64,000 nt of DNA from Cryptomeria japonica (Eukaryota > Streptophyta > Pinopsida > Cupressales > Cupressaceae), in assembly GCF_030272615.1 (NCBI RefSeq), contig NC_081408.1, forward strand, positions 200,534,341 to 200,598,340, read 5' to 3'. The position numbers and the translations under genes were made by a program. This document shows, one piece after another, positions 24,003-36,078 of the stretch. Below the pieces are notes generated by a model. That model made no database searches and was not told the origin of the DNA. It saw nothing but the letters and a program-made list of their open reading frames with translations. Position 1 is the first letter of the stretch; every line of letters begins with the position of its first letter.

Positions 24003-24838
24003 CAATTTTAAACCCCTCTGATGTTTATTTTCGGGTCAAACATAAGTTGACCTCTCCAAATATTAAATTCCCAAAGTATTTATGACAACACATTAATTTA
24101 TTAAGAGAACTATAATTAAACACTTTCCCACCAAGAGACAAAATAAAACATTTAAATTTAAATACACACGTGTCAAGTGACACAAATAAAACACTTTTAC
24201 AAAAATAAAACATGAAATTGTCTTTTGAGGCTTTTACACAATAAAATTAAATAACACTTAACACTCATGCAACATATACTGTTACGAATAAAATACAACA
24301 CAAACGAGGTGTTCTCTCTCCAAATAGACAAACCCTGGCTTTACGAACGTACATAAGTCTAGGTTTGATTCTCCGTAATTTTCCATGGTCACATGGTAAC
24401 TTTCCTACGCATCTCAATTTACACATTAGTACTTCCAAATACCCATATATAATATAATTCAATAATATAACAATACACATCATTACTTGCATACAATTTT
24501 CATCTGCACAGATTGAATACATCTTTTATCAAACAATTTCACATAAACAATTTTCATCCCAATTCACATAAACTAAACATACATCATAGTTCTATATTCA
24601 GAGTAAAGTCCTGCAAATTCAATAACGACATCTATCATTGCAATATCATCCTATCTAACAATCATGTAGTGTTCTATCTCATAAAGCATGTAAGTGAATC
24701 ATCAAATCATAGCAATGTTATCCAAATCCTGAAATCATATAAGTTCTAAGTCTCAAAATGCATCAAAATAAAGTATCCATAATAATCTAAAATACTAAAT
24801 CCACTGAATGTCAGACTCAGTCGAGGTGAGGCCTCACA

Positions 24839-24851
24839 TCCTCCCCCTCTA
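24839..24851 (-). promoter_or_regulatory. polypurine tract of gypsy element 1
   Basis: The minus strand reads TAGAGGGGGAGGA immediately before the LTR. It overlaps the pol stop codon. Element 3 keeps the same tract (48613-48625); in element 2 (36069-36081) it is interrupted by a T. Confidence 0.82.
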
Positions 24852-27800
24852 GGCATGAACTTCATCCTGGAGTTCATCAAAGAGGTGAGGGTACTCTGAT
24901 CTGATACGTGCTGCATCCTCCCATGATGTCGTAACTTCATCATAACAATCCCACTGGACCCTAACCTAGTCCAGCTCTCGACCTCGAAGGGCCAATGTCC
25001 GGCGTGCCAAAATGCGAATGGGCTCCAAAGCTAGCTGCCCGTCCGACTCCACCTGCAAGGCATTCCAATCTAAAAGGTGAGACACATCATAGATATATTT
25101 TCTCAAAACTGAAACACGAAACACATCGTGGATGCGTGACAGGCTAGGTGGCAAAGCTAAACGGTTGGCAACTGGGCCTATCCTCTCCACAATCTCAAAA
25201 GGTCCTACAAAACGAGGTGTGAGCTTAGAACCCTTTCCATAACGGATTGGACTCTTATGCGGTCGCACTCTCAAGAAAACTCTGTCTCCAACCAAGTAAC
25301 TACGATCTATCCTCTTTGCATCAGCATACTTCTTCTATCTATCTTGAGCCTCTTTGAGATGCTGCCTAATCAAATCCACCTGTTGTTCCATATCTCGAAC
25401 TAACTCAGGACCAATAGCAACTCTATCCTCTATGCGATCCCAACTCAAGGGCGTCCTGCAAGGCCTACTGTATAATGCCTGGTAGGGTGGCATTCCCAAG
25501 GAAGTGTGATGCCCACTGTTATAGGCAAACTCCACTAAGGGAAGATACTCCTCCCACCGGGTCTGATGATCCATGACGTACATACAAAGCATATCCTCTA
25601 ACATCTGATTGACCCTCTCTGTCTGACCATCTGTCTCTGGGTGATAGGCTGTACTGAAATTGAGCTTCGTGCCCATAGCTGCCTGTAATGACTTCCAAAA
25701 GGTAGAAGTGAAAAGAGAATCCCTGTCAGAAATAATCTTGTGGGGTATGCCATGAAGCCTAACAATGTCTCGCAAGAACACCTGTGCTACTGTTGGAGCT
25801 GTGAATGTAGTACAAACTGGTGAAAAGTGAGCTACTTTGGTCAACTTGTCAACTGTCACCAAGATAGCATCATGGCGATGAGAAGACATAGGGAGACCAA
25901 TGATGAAATCCATGGATATAGTATCCCACTTCCACTCTGGTATAGCATGAGACTGAAGCAACCCACCTGGATGGCGGTGCTCCACCTTTACCCTCTGACA
26001 CTCGAGACACCGAGCTACTATCTCAGCAATGAGCTGCCATATTCCCGGCCAATGATACAACTGCCTCAAGTCAGCATGCAACTTCTTAACCCCGGGATGC
26101 GTTGCATAAGGAGCTCTATGAGCTTCCGAGACAATGAACTCTCGCAACCCTCCAGAGGAAGGTACATAAATGCGCCCTCTGTGGCATAACAGTCCATCGA
26201 ACTCCAAAGAATAATCCACATATTTCCCTTCTAGAGTAACCTGAGAACGTAATACCTGACAAACCTCTGCATACCATCCATCCTCTGACAAGTGCCGAAG
26301 TATACGGTCTCTCAAGTCTGTGCCCATGGATATGGTGCAAACCTCGTGATGTCTCCTACTCAAGGCATCTGCAACTACATTTTCCTTTCCTTTGATGTAG
26401 TGAACGTCAAAATCATATTCGCACAAGAACTCCATCCATCTCCTCTAACGTGCATTAAGGTTCGGCTGAGTGAAGATGTACCGAAGACTCTGATGATCTG
26501 AATGCAACTCGAAGTGATGTCTTAAAAGGAAGTGTCTCCACCTCACAAGTGCATGCACTACTGTTGTGATCTCAAGGTCGTGAGTGGGATAATTAAGTTC
26601 ATGAGTCTTAAGTTTCCTAGACTCGAAAGCTATGGCCCTACCACCCTGCATAAGAACTGCGCCTAAACCCTCTAAGGAAGCATCTGTACAGACCATGAAG
26701 TTAGCTGAAGGATCTTGTACAACAAGGATAGGAGTGCTAGTAAGTGCCTTCTTGAGTTCTTGAAAGGCCTTCTCGCACTTCTCTGTCCACTCAAATTTCT
26801 TCCCTTTATGCTGAAGAGAGGTAATAGGGTGTGCGACTCTGGAGAAACCCTCGACAAAACGTCGGTAATAGCCTGCTAAACCCATGAAACTCCTGACCTC
26901 TGTCACACTGGTAGGCACTGGCCAATCCATAATAGCCCTAATCTTTGATGGGTCAACTCAGATCCCATCACCGGAAGTAACGTGTCCGAGGTACTTGACC
27001 TCAGATCGAAAGAAAGCACACTTCGATAGGCTGCCAAACAATTGGTTATCCCGCAAACACTGCAATACCTGTTTCAGGTGCTCCTCATGCTCCTTCTCAT
27101 TCCGAGAATATATCAGTATATCATTGAGGAACACAATAACAAAACGGTCCAGAAAGGTATGGAACACCCCATTCATGAGGCTCATAAAAGCTGCTGGGGC
27201 ATTCGTAAGTCCAAAGGGGACTACGGTAAACTCATAGTGACCATATCTAGTGCGAAATGCGGTCTTGTGGATATCACTTTCCACTATTCTCAACTGATGT
27301 TATCCTGACTTCAAATCTATTTTGGAAAAGACTTTGGCACCCTGAAGCTGGTCAAATAAATCATCAATCCTGGACAAAGGATATCAGTTCTTGATGGTTA
27401 CTTTATTTAGCTGCCAATAATCCATACACAATCGGAGAGATCCATCCTTCTTCTTAATGAAGATGACTGGTGCACCCCACAGGGATACGCTAGGACGGAT
27501 ATGACCCTTCTCAAGAAGTTCCTCAAGCTAAATTTTAAGTTCATTAAGCTCATTTGTGGTCATTCTATAAGGTGCTCTGGAAACTGGCTCGGCTCCTGGT
27601 ACTAGGTCTATATGAAAATCAATCTCTCTGTGGGGAGGCATTCCCGGTAGTTCTGAAGGAAATACATCTGAATATCCCTTAAGGATAGGATGGTCATCGA
27701 GCAATGTTTCTTTTTCCTCCTCTTCCTCTCTGTCACTGATAGTGATAGCAAAAAGCTGACATCCCTTCTGCATGCTTTGCTTAAGCTACATTGCGGAGAT

Positions 27801-28324
27801 CATACGAAGAGACACGGGCCTCTGAATCCTGGTGATGACTATGGGCGAACCATGATCATCCTCACACTCGATCCTTTTCAGGCAGCAATCCATCTTGTCT
27901 CTGTGGGCATAAAGCCAATCCATGCCAAGTATGATTCCGTAAGATCCAAGTGGAGTCACTCTAAGGTCTACTAAAGTGGTGGTCTTGCCAATCTGCAGCT
28001 GACATGCCCTAACCTCTAATTCCACTGACACTCTAGCCCCTAAAGCTAATTCCACTTCCCAACTGACACCCTGCCTAGTTGCCACTAGCTCGCAATGGTC
28101 CACAACCGATGGAGATATAAAGGAGTCAGTAGCTCCTGAATCAAACAAAATAGATACATTGTTACCTCTGATTATACCTGAAGACTCGATAACCGTGTCC
28201 TGATGATCAGCCTGGCGGTTGTCAACCACTGCGAACACTCTATGGGACCTGCCCATATCACCAACTGTCGGTTCTGAAGTGGCTATCCGCTGACTCCCTG
28301 CTCCCTGTCCCTGAGGGAAATCCT
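24849..28324 (-). pseudogene. gypsy pol relic, element 1 (PR-RT-RNase H-IN-chromodomain)
   Basis: One continuous frame on the minus strand with no frameshift. Protease has the intact site LFDSGATDSF (about 28120-28150). RT carries FLNDILIYS near 27121, where sisters have FLDD, so a catalytic aspartate is lost through a CpG transition. RNase H shows [13 protein letters not shown] (about 26650-26690). Integrase has the HHCC zinc region (about 25985-26130) and D, D, E in [13 protein letters not shown] and DGQTERVNQ (about 25905, 25730, 25630). The end, about 24849-25040, is a degenerate chromodomain ([23 protein letters not shown]..). Eight stops are visible: TAG at 27786, 27528, 26445, 25335 and 24966, TGA at 27384 and 26958, TAA at 27300. 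Confidence 0.9.
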
Positions 28325-28345
28325 CTAGATGGTTTTATGCATTTG

Positions 28346-29213
28346 GAGGTTTCCCAAAATTCTTGGATGACTTGGCTTTCTGGAAGATGTATTGCTAATA
28401 TTATTTAGTGCTATTCTTAGGTCTTATTTAACCTAGAAGTCAAGATGTTGATTTGAAAGTTTATATTATGGTATGACGATTATATAGAATGTGGATGATA
28501 TTTTGGGTCTAGCTTTGGCAAAGCATGTAGCATGTTGATATGTTTGATGAGGAACATTGTGATGAGGTCTACTTATCATTCTTTTCCACCATCAAAATGT
28601 TTAGTGATGACCTATTTTGGATCCCTATCTTGGCCAACATTGAGGATCATGTTTTTCCAGTGACTGTATATATAGAGGCTATTTTGGATGAGTGGACATA
28701 TATATTTTTATGATGAAGACATGTAAGATTAAAGGAATCCAGTTGATATATTAAAACTATGTTGCAGGTTGTTACCAGAAGGAGTTCTAGATGTGTAGAT
28801 TGTGTTTTAGTGGTGGATTGTCTTACATCTTTATTTCCTCTTTGAAAATGAGTCTTTTTCTAGGTATTGAGCCCTTTGATAGTGAGCCCTATGGCAATGA
28901 GCCTTTCTAGGCAGTGAGACCACCTACATTAAGTATCTTGTAGTGAGCCACCCTTTCTAAAAATCACCATAACTGGTGTCACCTTACCTGACGTTTATAT
29001 ATTGAGAATTAACATTCTCCCTGATTTTTCTTTTCTTGGGTTTTCCACGTAAATTTTGGTGTCTCTTATGTGTGAGATCTGATATGTGCATGTGCTTTGG
29101 TGTTTATCTATTTTATTAATTATTCTAATAATTCAGGATTTGAGAATTAAGCTACAAAGTAATTATTGTTGTCAACTAATTCATACCCCTCTCGGTTTTT
29201 TAGATATTCAACA
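28346..29213 (+). mobile_element. copia 5' LTR (start truncated), copy 1
   Basis: Ends GATATTCAACA at 29213, followed by ATTGGTATCGGA, a degraded tRNA-Met primer-binding site at 29216. The LTR start is not identifiable, so the left boundary is set by the duplication. Non-coding. Confidence 0.65.
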
Positions 29214-29965
29214 ATTGGTATCGGATATTTGGTTCCCTTATATAGACCTTAACCACTTAAGGTAGATCTTGATCTGATGGAACATAATTATCTATTCCTA
29301 TCTTTGAAGAATCTGATTAGAGTTTCTTGAAAGTGAAGATGCGAGGTTATCTGGTTTCTCTGGGTTACAACACTTGGAAAGATGTGGATACTAAGTATGT
29401 TCTATTGGTGAATGGTCTTAACACTCTGAATGAGATTCAAGCCTATGAAGAAAATGAAAAGGAAAGGTATGCTACCTTTAGTGCATTATCAAAAATTGAA
29501 TTGTCAAAATTTATTTCTTGGAATAAGGCTTATGAGGTCTGGTAGAAGTTGAAAGACATTTATGAAGAAAATGAGAGAATTAAGTTGACAAAGAGGCTAA
29601 CAGCTAAGCGAAGGTATGAAAACATGAAGATGGAAGGAGAAGACATTGTAAGCTATTTTGAGAAGGTTGACAATGTTGTGAATGAAATTAGAGAACTTGG
29701 AGACACTTTGTGTGATGCATATATCATTGATAACATTTTGATAACTTTACCAGTGGGTTACACTAATAAGATGTCATCTATTGAAAAAACCTATGATCTG
29801 AAGACTTTCACTAGAGAATAACTATTTGGTACCTTGAATTCATTTGAATTAAGAAAGTTTGGAAAAGGCAAGGACAAGTTAGAAATAATATTCAAAGCAT
29901 TTGAAGATGGTTGGGATGATGATGAGGGTTGGGATGAGATGGAAGCAAAAATTGTGAGGAAACTA
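29214..29965 (+). pseudogene. copia gag relic (UBN2 type), copy 1
   Basis: One frame from 29327: YLVSLGYNTWKDV, EENEKERYATFSALSKIELSKF, KLTKRLTAKRRYENMKMEGEDI, VSYFEKVDNVVNEIRELGD and LPVGYTNKMSSIE are typical of plant copia gag capsid regions. It has stops at 29543 (TAG) and 29819 (TAA). It ends after EMEAKIVRKLK, just where a zinc knuckle should begin, and is joined there to an inverted gag. Its pol is absent. Confidence 0.82.
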
Positions 29966-30940
29966 AAGAACTTAGCAATATGTCCAACTTCATTGCATGC
30001 ATATTATGTAGCATTATTCTTTTGAATTGCTTTGCTAAAACTATTGAAATTGCTTGATCTACACTGATTAGCCATATGCCCAAATTTTCCACAACAATAG
30101 CATTTTACATACTTTTTGCAATCTTTTGTCTTATGACCAATCTTATTGCATTTAAAACATTTACCGAGAGAAGAATCAGGGTTCTTATTTGCTTTATTTC
30201 TACATTGCCTAGCCATGTGACCGGCTCTATTGCAAACAAAACATCTACCATTAAATTTATAAGCATTGAATTATCTTACTGGTACCTTATGGTTTTGATC
30301 ATTAGCTCTACTGGAACTTTGTCCTTTCTCAAATCCAATTCCACTGGAATCTCCAATCTACGCCTATCTCTTCAATAACTCATCAAGATGTGCTGAGCTG
30401 ATCTTGAATTTTTCTTTGTACTCACTTGTAGCAATTAAATCTTCTCTTAGTATCATCATTTGTCTCTCAAGCTCTTTCTTATTGCTTTGGGATTGTACCT
30501 AGTATGTTCTCAACATATCATTTTCATGAACCAACCTACCACATTCTTCAAACTTGTTCTTTAGGGATACAACAAGATTTTCTCCCTTTTTCTTTTTGTC
30601 CTCAATCTCTTAGACATCCTCATAGTCATATTTTGCATTTCATTCTTCATAACCACGTTCTCCTGACTCAATTTCTGACATTGTTCCTTAAGTGCATTTT
30701 TCTCTTCATCATCCTTATTTTACAAAAGTTCCTTCCTCCTAGCTTGAATAGATGATAGTCTCTCTTGTAGGACAAGAATGAATTCCTTAGTAGAATTCAA
30801 TTCATCTTGTACCTTTAAGTTCTTCAACCTTTCAGCATCATAATCTTCAAGTGCCATCTCAAGCTACTTCTCCAAAGCCATATTCAATGATTCTAGTTTC
30901 AGGATTTTCCTCAAGTTGTTAAACTTCCTCTGAGGCACAA
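29966..30940 (-). pseudogene. inverted coiled-coil and zinc-knuckle gag relic, copy 1
   Basis: On the minus strand, right after a primer-binding site, comes a coiled-coil region (MALEDYDAERLKNLK, about 30820-30860; several stops), then zinc knuckles: CFVCNRAGHMARQC (30202-30243), CFKCNKIGHKTKDC, CYCCGKFGHMANQC, and a fourth broken one (YACNEVGHIAKFF, with a stop for the first cysteine). It has no UBN2 capsid region between PBS and coiled coil. It is homologous to 61245-62270 on the plus strand. The function of such a protein is presumably RNA binding; it is dead here. Confidence 0.78.
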
Positions 30941-30953
30941 GGCTCTGATACCA
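30941..30953 (-). promoter_or_regulatory. primer-binding site, tRNA-Met type
   Basis: The minus strand reads TGGTATCAGAGCC, three bases (30953-30956) from the LTR end CCAACA. This is a perfect match to the usual copia PBS. Confidence 0.88.
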
Positions 30954-30955
30954 AT

Positions 30956-31334
30956 TGTTGGAAACCAATAACACTGAGAGGGAGGGTAAACCAGTGTTAT
31001 ACTAGAATAGTGGATTTTAACTTTATCAAAACATTCATACACCAACCGATATACTGGTATAAATAGAATTGAAAGAAGTGAAACAACTAATAAGACAAAC
31101 ACATAAATGAGAATCATAACACACAAATTTATATGTGGAAAAACTCAAAGAGGAAAAATCATAGTGGGATTTGCGACCCACAATATCAATCCACTGGCCT
31201 TATGAAAAGATATTAAAATATATGATGGGTCTGCACTTGCAGGAAGGCTTACAGCCTAGAGCACACTGCTCAATCACAATAGGAGCCTCAGTGACTACAT
31301 AGAATTCTAGACAACAATCTGGAGAAGTGTGAAC
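30956..31334 (-). mobile_element. partial copia LTR, inverted, copy 1
   Basis: On the plus strand it starts TGTTGGAAACC and is homologous, in inverse orientation, to the 3' third of the LTR at 31335-32213 (shared tracts such as GCACACTGCTC and the primer-proximal GAGAGGG). It is cut at 31334, where a plus-strand LTR of the related family begins. Confidence 0.7.
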
Positions 31335-32213
31335 TGTTGGAAATTGACACTCATTGGATTCATTTTGTTGTCATTGATGGAAACAAGATTTGATAGGAAT
31401 CATTTACTGGCATTAAGAGACATTTACTAACACACACCAGCTTTTGAGCATCTAGGGCTACACTGACACCATCACCATCACCGGCACCGACATCCCACAC
31501 TTCAAGAAGCCAACATTAGAAAGATTTATTTAGAAAATCATTTTGTAATTATTGTATAAAGCTGACATTGTATATATTTTGTAATGCATTGTAAGCTGAC
31601 ATAAGGTATATTGCTTGTATGGGTATATATAGGTCACTATGTTAGGACATTATGATATAGATGTGATATGAAATCATGAAGGGTGATGCAAGGATATAAC
31701 TTGTAAGGATTTTGGAATGCGAAGATCATTTTGTATGCAAATGTTGTATCATGCAATGATCTATAATTTTTTTGTAAGACATTCATGGAGGGAAGGTAAT
31801 ACCAGTAGTAATGTTCAGGGTTTATGAATTGATACAGAGTTATACCTTTTGTGAGTTTACTTTCATTTTTTTTCTTCAACAAAAGCTTGTAGTTAGTGAG
31901 TCTCTTTAGTGATGAGCAGTGTGCTCTAGGTAGTGCACTTTCCTGCATGTGCAGGCCCCCATTATATGTAATATCTTTCTTATCACTAGTGAATTGATAT
32001 TGTAGGTCACAAATCCCACCATAGTTTTTCCTCTTTGAGGTTTTCCACATATAAATTTTATGTGTTATGGTGTTCATTCATATGGATGGTTCATTTGCTT
32101 CTATTTATATGTTTATTTGTTTACCAGTTTATATGTGTTTGGTAAAAAAGCCTAAAATCTTATCTTATCGATAGAACACTGATTCACCCCCCTCTCAGTC
32201 TTCTTGTATCCCA
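31335..32213 (+). mobile_element. copia LTR, plus strand, copy 1 (879 bp)
   Basis: Starts TGTTGGAAATTGAC and ends TGTATCCCA, followed by a damaged primer-binding site (TTGTATCAAATCCTGG; copy 2 has TGGTATCAAAGCCTGG). It begins inside the inverted LTR on its left and so was inserted into it. Non-coding. Confidence 0.75.
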
Positions 32214-32248
32214 AAAATTTGTATCAAATCCTGGTACCTTGGAGGAAG

Positions 32249-32582
32249 TTTAGGGCAAAAATGGAACAATTTTTTTTTTAAAAAACATACTAATTTAATT
32301 AACAAGTTCACTCTCGCGACAAGCGTTAATGACATTTCCATTATTAAATTCGAGCTAATTCTGAAATGAACTAAGCATCGATAAAATTGTTTAATTTTAA
32401 TTGCAGAAAAACTAACTGGTATAATTCTATCTCCAAGAGATACCTAGTCATTAGGTTTATTAAATTAATCAAGCTAAAGGAAATAGGTGAGGAAATTTAA
32501 TTTAACCTCCAATATGTCTATGTAGCCAAATCAACCATTTATAAATTTCTCTTTATTATTTATTCCAAATAAAAATCAGGGT

Positions 32583-32645
<63 letters not shown>

Positions 32646-33365
32646 ATATACATATATATATATTTATAATTTAAATACTTACCCAAAATTATGATCAAAA
32701 TTCATATCTATACATATATATATACCCATATATATATATGGATACATATATATATATATATATTTTACATATATGTTAAATATTTTAATTCTAATTCAAA
32801 AAACCATTTTAACCTCCTAAATTTAATCCATTTTTCCCCCCAACCCTAATTAGAGTTTTAATTTCTCACATATATATTATCTAAACTAATTAACATATTT
32901 ATTTTTAAAACCAAATTGCCCTAACCCCATCTGGGCTAGGGTTTAATCCATATATTTTTTTTACAGGGAATTAACTTGCTGGGCCGAAACCCTTGGTGGC
33001 CATGAAATCTTTTTTTTGTGCAAGTCACAGGAGATTGAAGGCGGGAGAGAGCCATGCACCACTGTGTGAGCGCACAGTGGGCGCTGCGGCACCACTGTGC
33101 GCCCACACAGTGGGCACCGCTAGCGGCTCCCCACTGTGTGACCACATAGTGGCGGACGTGGTCGTCCACTGTGTGCCCACACAGTGGGAGCCGGAAGCGG
33201 CTCCACTGTGTGTGCACACAGTGGGCGCTGCGCGGCCCTCCATTGTGCGTACACACAGTGGAGTCTGCGAGGACCCTAACACATTCTCCCCCCTTTTTTT
33301 TTTAATTTTTTTTTTTTTTAAAATATATTATATATAAAAATATATATATATATATATAAATATAA

Positions 33366-33408
<43 letters not shown>

Positions 33409-33542
33409 AATTTATATCCATAGTTAAAAATGGTGAAAATATTTCAATATGAATATATATATTTTTTAAAAAAAAGAGATTTACATGCGAATTTTTTTTT
33501 TTAAACTATTATAATAAAGGGAGAAACATTAAGTTTAATCAG

Positions 33543-33578
<36 letters not shown>

Positions 33579-36068
33579 AGCCTTTTAAATCAATGATAAC
33601 TAAAAAAAACAATTTAGTATAATTTTTAAAAAGATACAATATACTTTTTTGGAATAAAAAGAATTTCATTGATTTTTTTATTTTTTTTTTCTAATAAAAT
33701 ATTTACATAAAACATCTTTTTCCATTAAATTACTTAAAATCTTTTAGCATAAATAAACTTCTATTTTGCCACAAGTAAAAATATAGATAAAATTTAATTG
33801 AAATCTATTCCTTTATTTCTTTCCAAAACACAAGAAGCTTTTGCATGCAACACAAAATAACTTTAAATTTTACCATCAACTGGAAGTAGAAATAAACAAA
33901 CTTTTTTTTTTTTTTTTTTTAAAACAACTCTAAGATATTCTACCAATTTACAGGATGTTTCTCTGAATAGTCACAACAATAAAACTTCAAGTCTACTTTC
34001 ACAAATTACAACTTGCTTCTCTTTACTATGAATGAGGCATATTTCTATAACAACTTTAAACAAATATCTGCAACTGAATTTAAGTATCTTCCATAATAAT
34101 CTTCAGTGTCTTTTCATGGTTCCTATTCTCTTTCCTCTGATTTTCCTGCATAATAGAAAACACAAATATGACCACGGAGTGATCACCTCCGAGCCTAATT
34201 GGTAGCCACCCCCGAGCTCGGAGAACCAATTCCTAGACAGGTAACAAACAGGCAAACACATAGAAAGCATTGCATACATATTCTTTTCAGACACATTCCC
34301 AACATGGCTTTCACAGCACCACACTCTAGTGATGAACATTTTCAAAGGGTGGTAGTGGACCAATACCGTGAGGAGAACTGCAAGTATGAAATAAATAAGA
34401 AGCCACCTCATGGCACAATAAAAATATCAAGAATCTCAACCCCTTATTCCTTATGCCCCCCAAAGGCATTCTAGCCTTATATCCCTCCTTATGACCTCCA
34501 TTGTACAAACAGGCCATGCAGCAAGGGTTACACAAAGATCCATTGTGATCGCTCTCAAAAGAGAGTCTCTCACTCGAGGGTTGTCACTGCTACCACCCTC
34601 AAGATCCTCTTCTCCCCCAAGAGTAAGAGATCTTGAGAAAACTCACAAAACACAACATTTTCATAAAGCAAAAATACCAAGAGTTTTTTAAACATAAACT
34701 TTCAAGAACACAGATTTCTTATACAAACAACTTCCATACATAAACAAGAAGAAGACATTACAAATAATAATTGAAACTAACCTTAATCTGCCCAAAGGTT
34801 ATTATGATATCTGATGAAGAGCTGCCCAATCCACAAATGTTTTTCCTTCTACCCTTATTCAATTTCTCTCTTCCATAACATTATTTTCTTTCCAAATTTT
34901 CTTCTGTCTCCAAAAATGGAGAGTGGGTGATTACCTTGCTATTCCCAAAAATCTTCTTTAAGAAGCTCACTCTCTGAGTTCTCACAGGATTCTGAAAAAA
35001 ACAAAAAAAAGAAAGAAAGCAAAATGCAAAAAGACTCTCCTTCCAAAAGGAAAAATCTTGATTAGATTTAACTTCCAATTTTCATTTTTCGCTCAACTCA
35101 AAAAAACCAATTTTTAAAGTGTTTAAAAGATCATTATAAAGTAGAAACTTGCCTAAAATTACCCCTAACCCCTAGGTATACCTTATGGGCTTTAGGAAAC
35201 CCTATTAAACTACCCCTGGGTGTTCATTTAACCCATTTTAAACCCCTCTGAAGTTTATTTTCGGGTCAAACATAAGTTGACCACTCCAAATATTAAATTC
35301 CCAAAGTATTTATGACAACACATTAATTTATTAAGAAAACTATAATTAAACACTTTCCCACCAAGAGACAAAATAAAACATTTAAATTTAAATACACACG
35401 TGTCAAGTGACACAAATAAAACACTTTTACAAAAATAAAACATGAAGTTGTCTCTTGAGGCTTTTACACAATAAAATTAAATAACACTTAACACTCATGC
35501 AGCATATACTGTTACGAATAAAATACAACACAAACGGGGTGTTGTCTCTCCAAATAGACAAACCCTGGCTTTACGAACGTACATAAGTCTAGGTTTGATT
35601 CTCCGTAATTTTCCATGGTCACATGGTAAATTTCCTGCGCATCTCAATTTACACATTAGTACTTCCAAATATCCATATATAATATAATTCAATAATATAA
35701 CAATACACATCATTACTTGCATACAATTTTCATCTGCACAAATTGAATACATCTTTTATCAAACAATTTCACATAAGCAATTTTCATCCCAATTCACATA
35801 AACTAAACATACATCATAGTTCTATATTCAGAGTAAAGTCCTGCAAATTCAATAACGACATCTATCATTGCAATATCATTCTATCTAATAATCATGTAGT
35901 GTTCTATCTCATAAAGCATGTAAGTAAATCATCAAATCATAGAAATGTTATCCAAATCCTAAAATCATATAAGTTCTAAGTCTCAAAATGCATCAAAATA
36001 AAGTATCCATAATAATCTAAAATATAAAATCCACTGAATGTCAAACTCAGTCGAGGTGAGGCCTCACA
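32249..36068 (-). mobile_element. 3' LTR of gypsy element 2 (LTR B, about 3.8 kb)
   Basis: Full-length single-copy version of the LTR apart from about 17 bp missing at its left edge (expected TGTCATGCCCAAAATT). The minus-strand start TGTGAGGCCTCACC lies at 36068 next to the polypurine tract. It carries the six-dyad GC block at 33059-33261 and the usual AT runs (32590-32641 is a ~52-bp AT run). Confidence 0.88.
33059..33261. repeat. GC-rich dyad block of LTR B (six dyads)
   Basis: Six 22-bp dyads with 10-bp arms, spaced about 33-38 bp apart. Spacers include the perfect palindrome CCGCTAGCGG. It begins at CCACTGTGTGAGCGC and ends at TACACACAGTGG. Confidence 0.88.
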
Positions 36069-36078
36069 TCCTACCCCT

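Larger units (their letters stand above)
15104..24838 (-). mobile_element. giant 9.7-kb 3' LTR of gypsy element 1 (LTR A)
   Basis: On the minus strand it starts TGTGAGGCCTCACC (24838), directly after a polypurine tract, and ends GGGCATGACA (15104). Sister LTRs in this window are about 3.8 kb. This one is expanded because a ~2-kb internal segment is present four times in tandem (16064-24002). It also holds AT microsatellites, a 166-bp GC-rich dyad block and telobox-like motifs. No protein gene is supported; short reading frames recurring in each copy are by-products of repetition. Confidence 0.88.
24839..28324 (-). mobile_element. gypsy element 1 internal region (truncated in gag)
   Basis: Polypurine tract, pol and the end of gag of a chromovirus-like Ty3/gypsy element. 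Similarity to elements 2 and 3 stops at about 28324 (CTGAGGGAAATCC), inside the zinc-knuckle region of gag. The rest of gag, the primer-binding site and the 5' LTR are missing and replaced by the duplicated copia patch. Confidence 0.88.
28325..32249. repeat. duplicated copia patch, copy 1 (about 3.9 kb)
   Basis: From 28346 to 32249 this matches 57321-61255 nearly base for base (a few percent difference by eye). It replaces the start of gypsy element 1 and the first ~17 bp of LTR B. The right junction shares TTTA between patch (GGAAGTTTAATATC in copy 2) and LTR (AATTTAGGGC). About 20 bp at the left edge (28325-28345) are not in copy 2. Confidence 0.85.

Noticed and set aside
32936-33282. Frames across the GC block encoding repeated peptide text
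   Set aside because: The repetition follows from the DNA dyads. Frames exist in several phases and both strands, and there is no sign of selection on protein.
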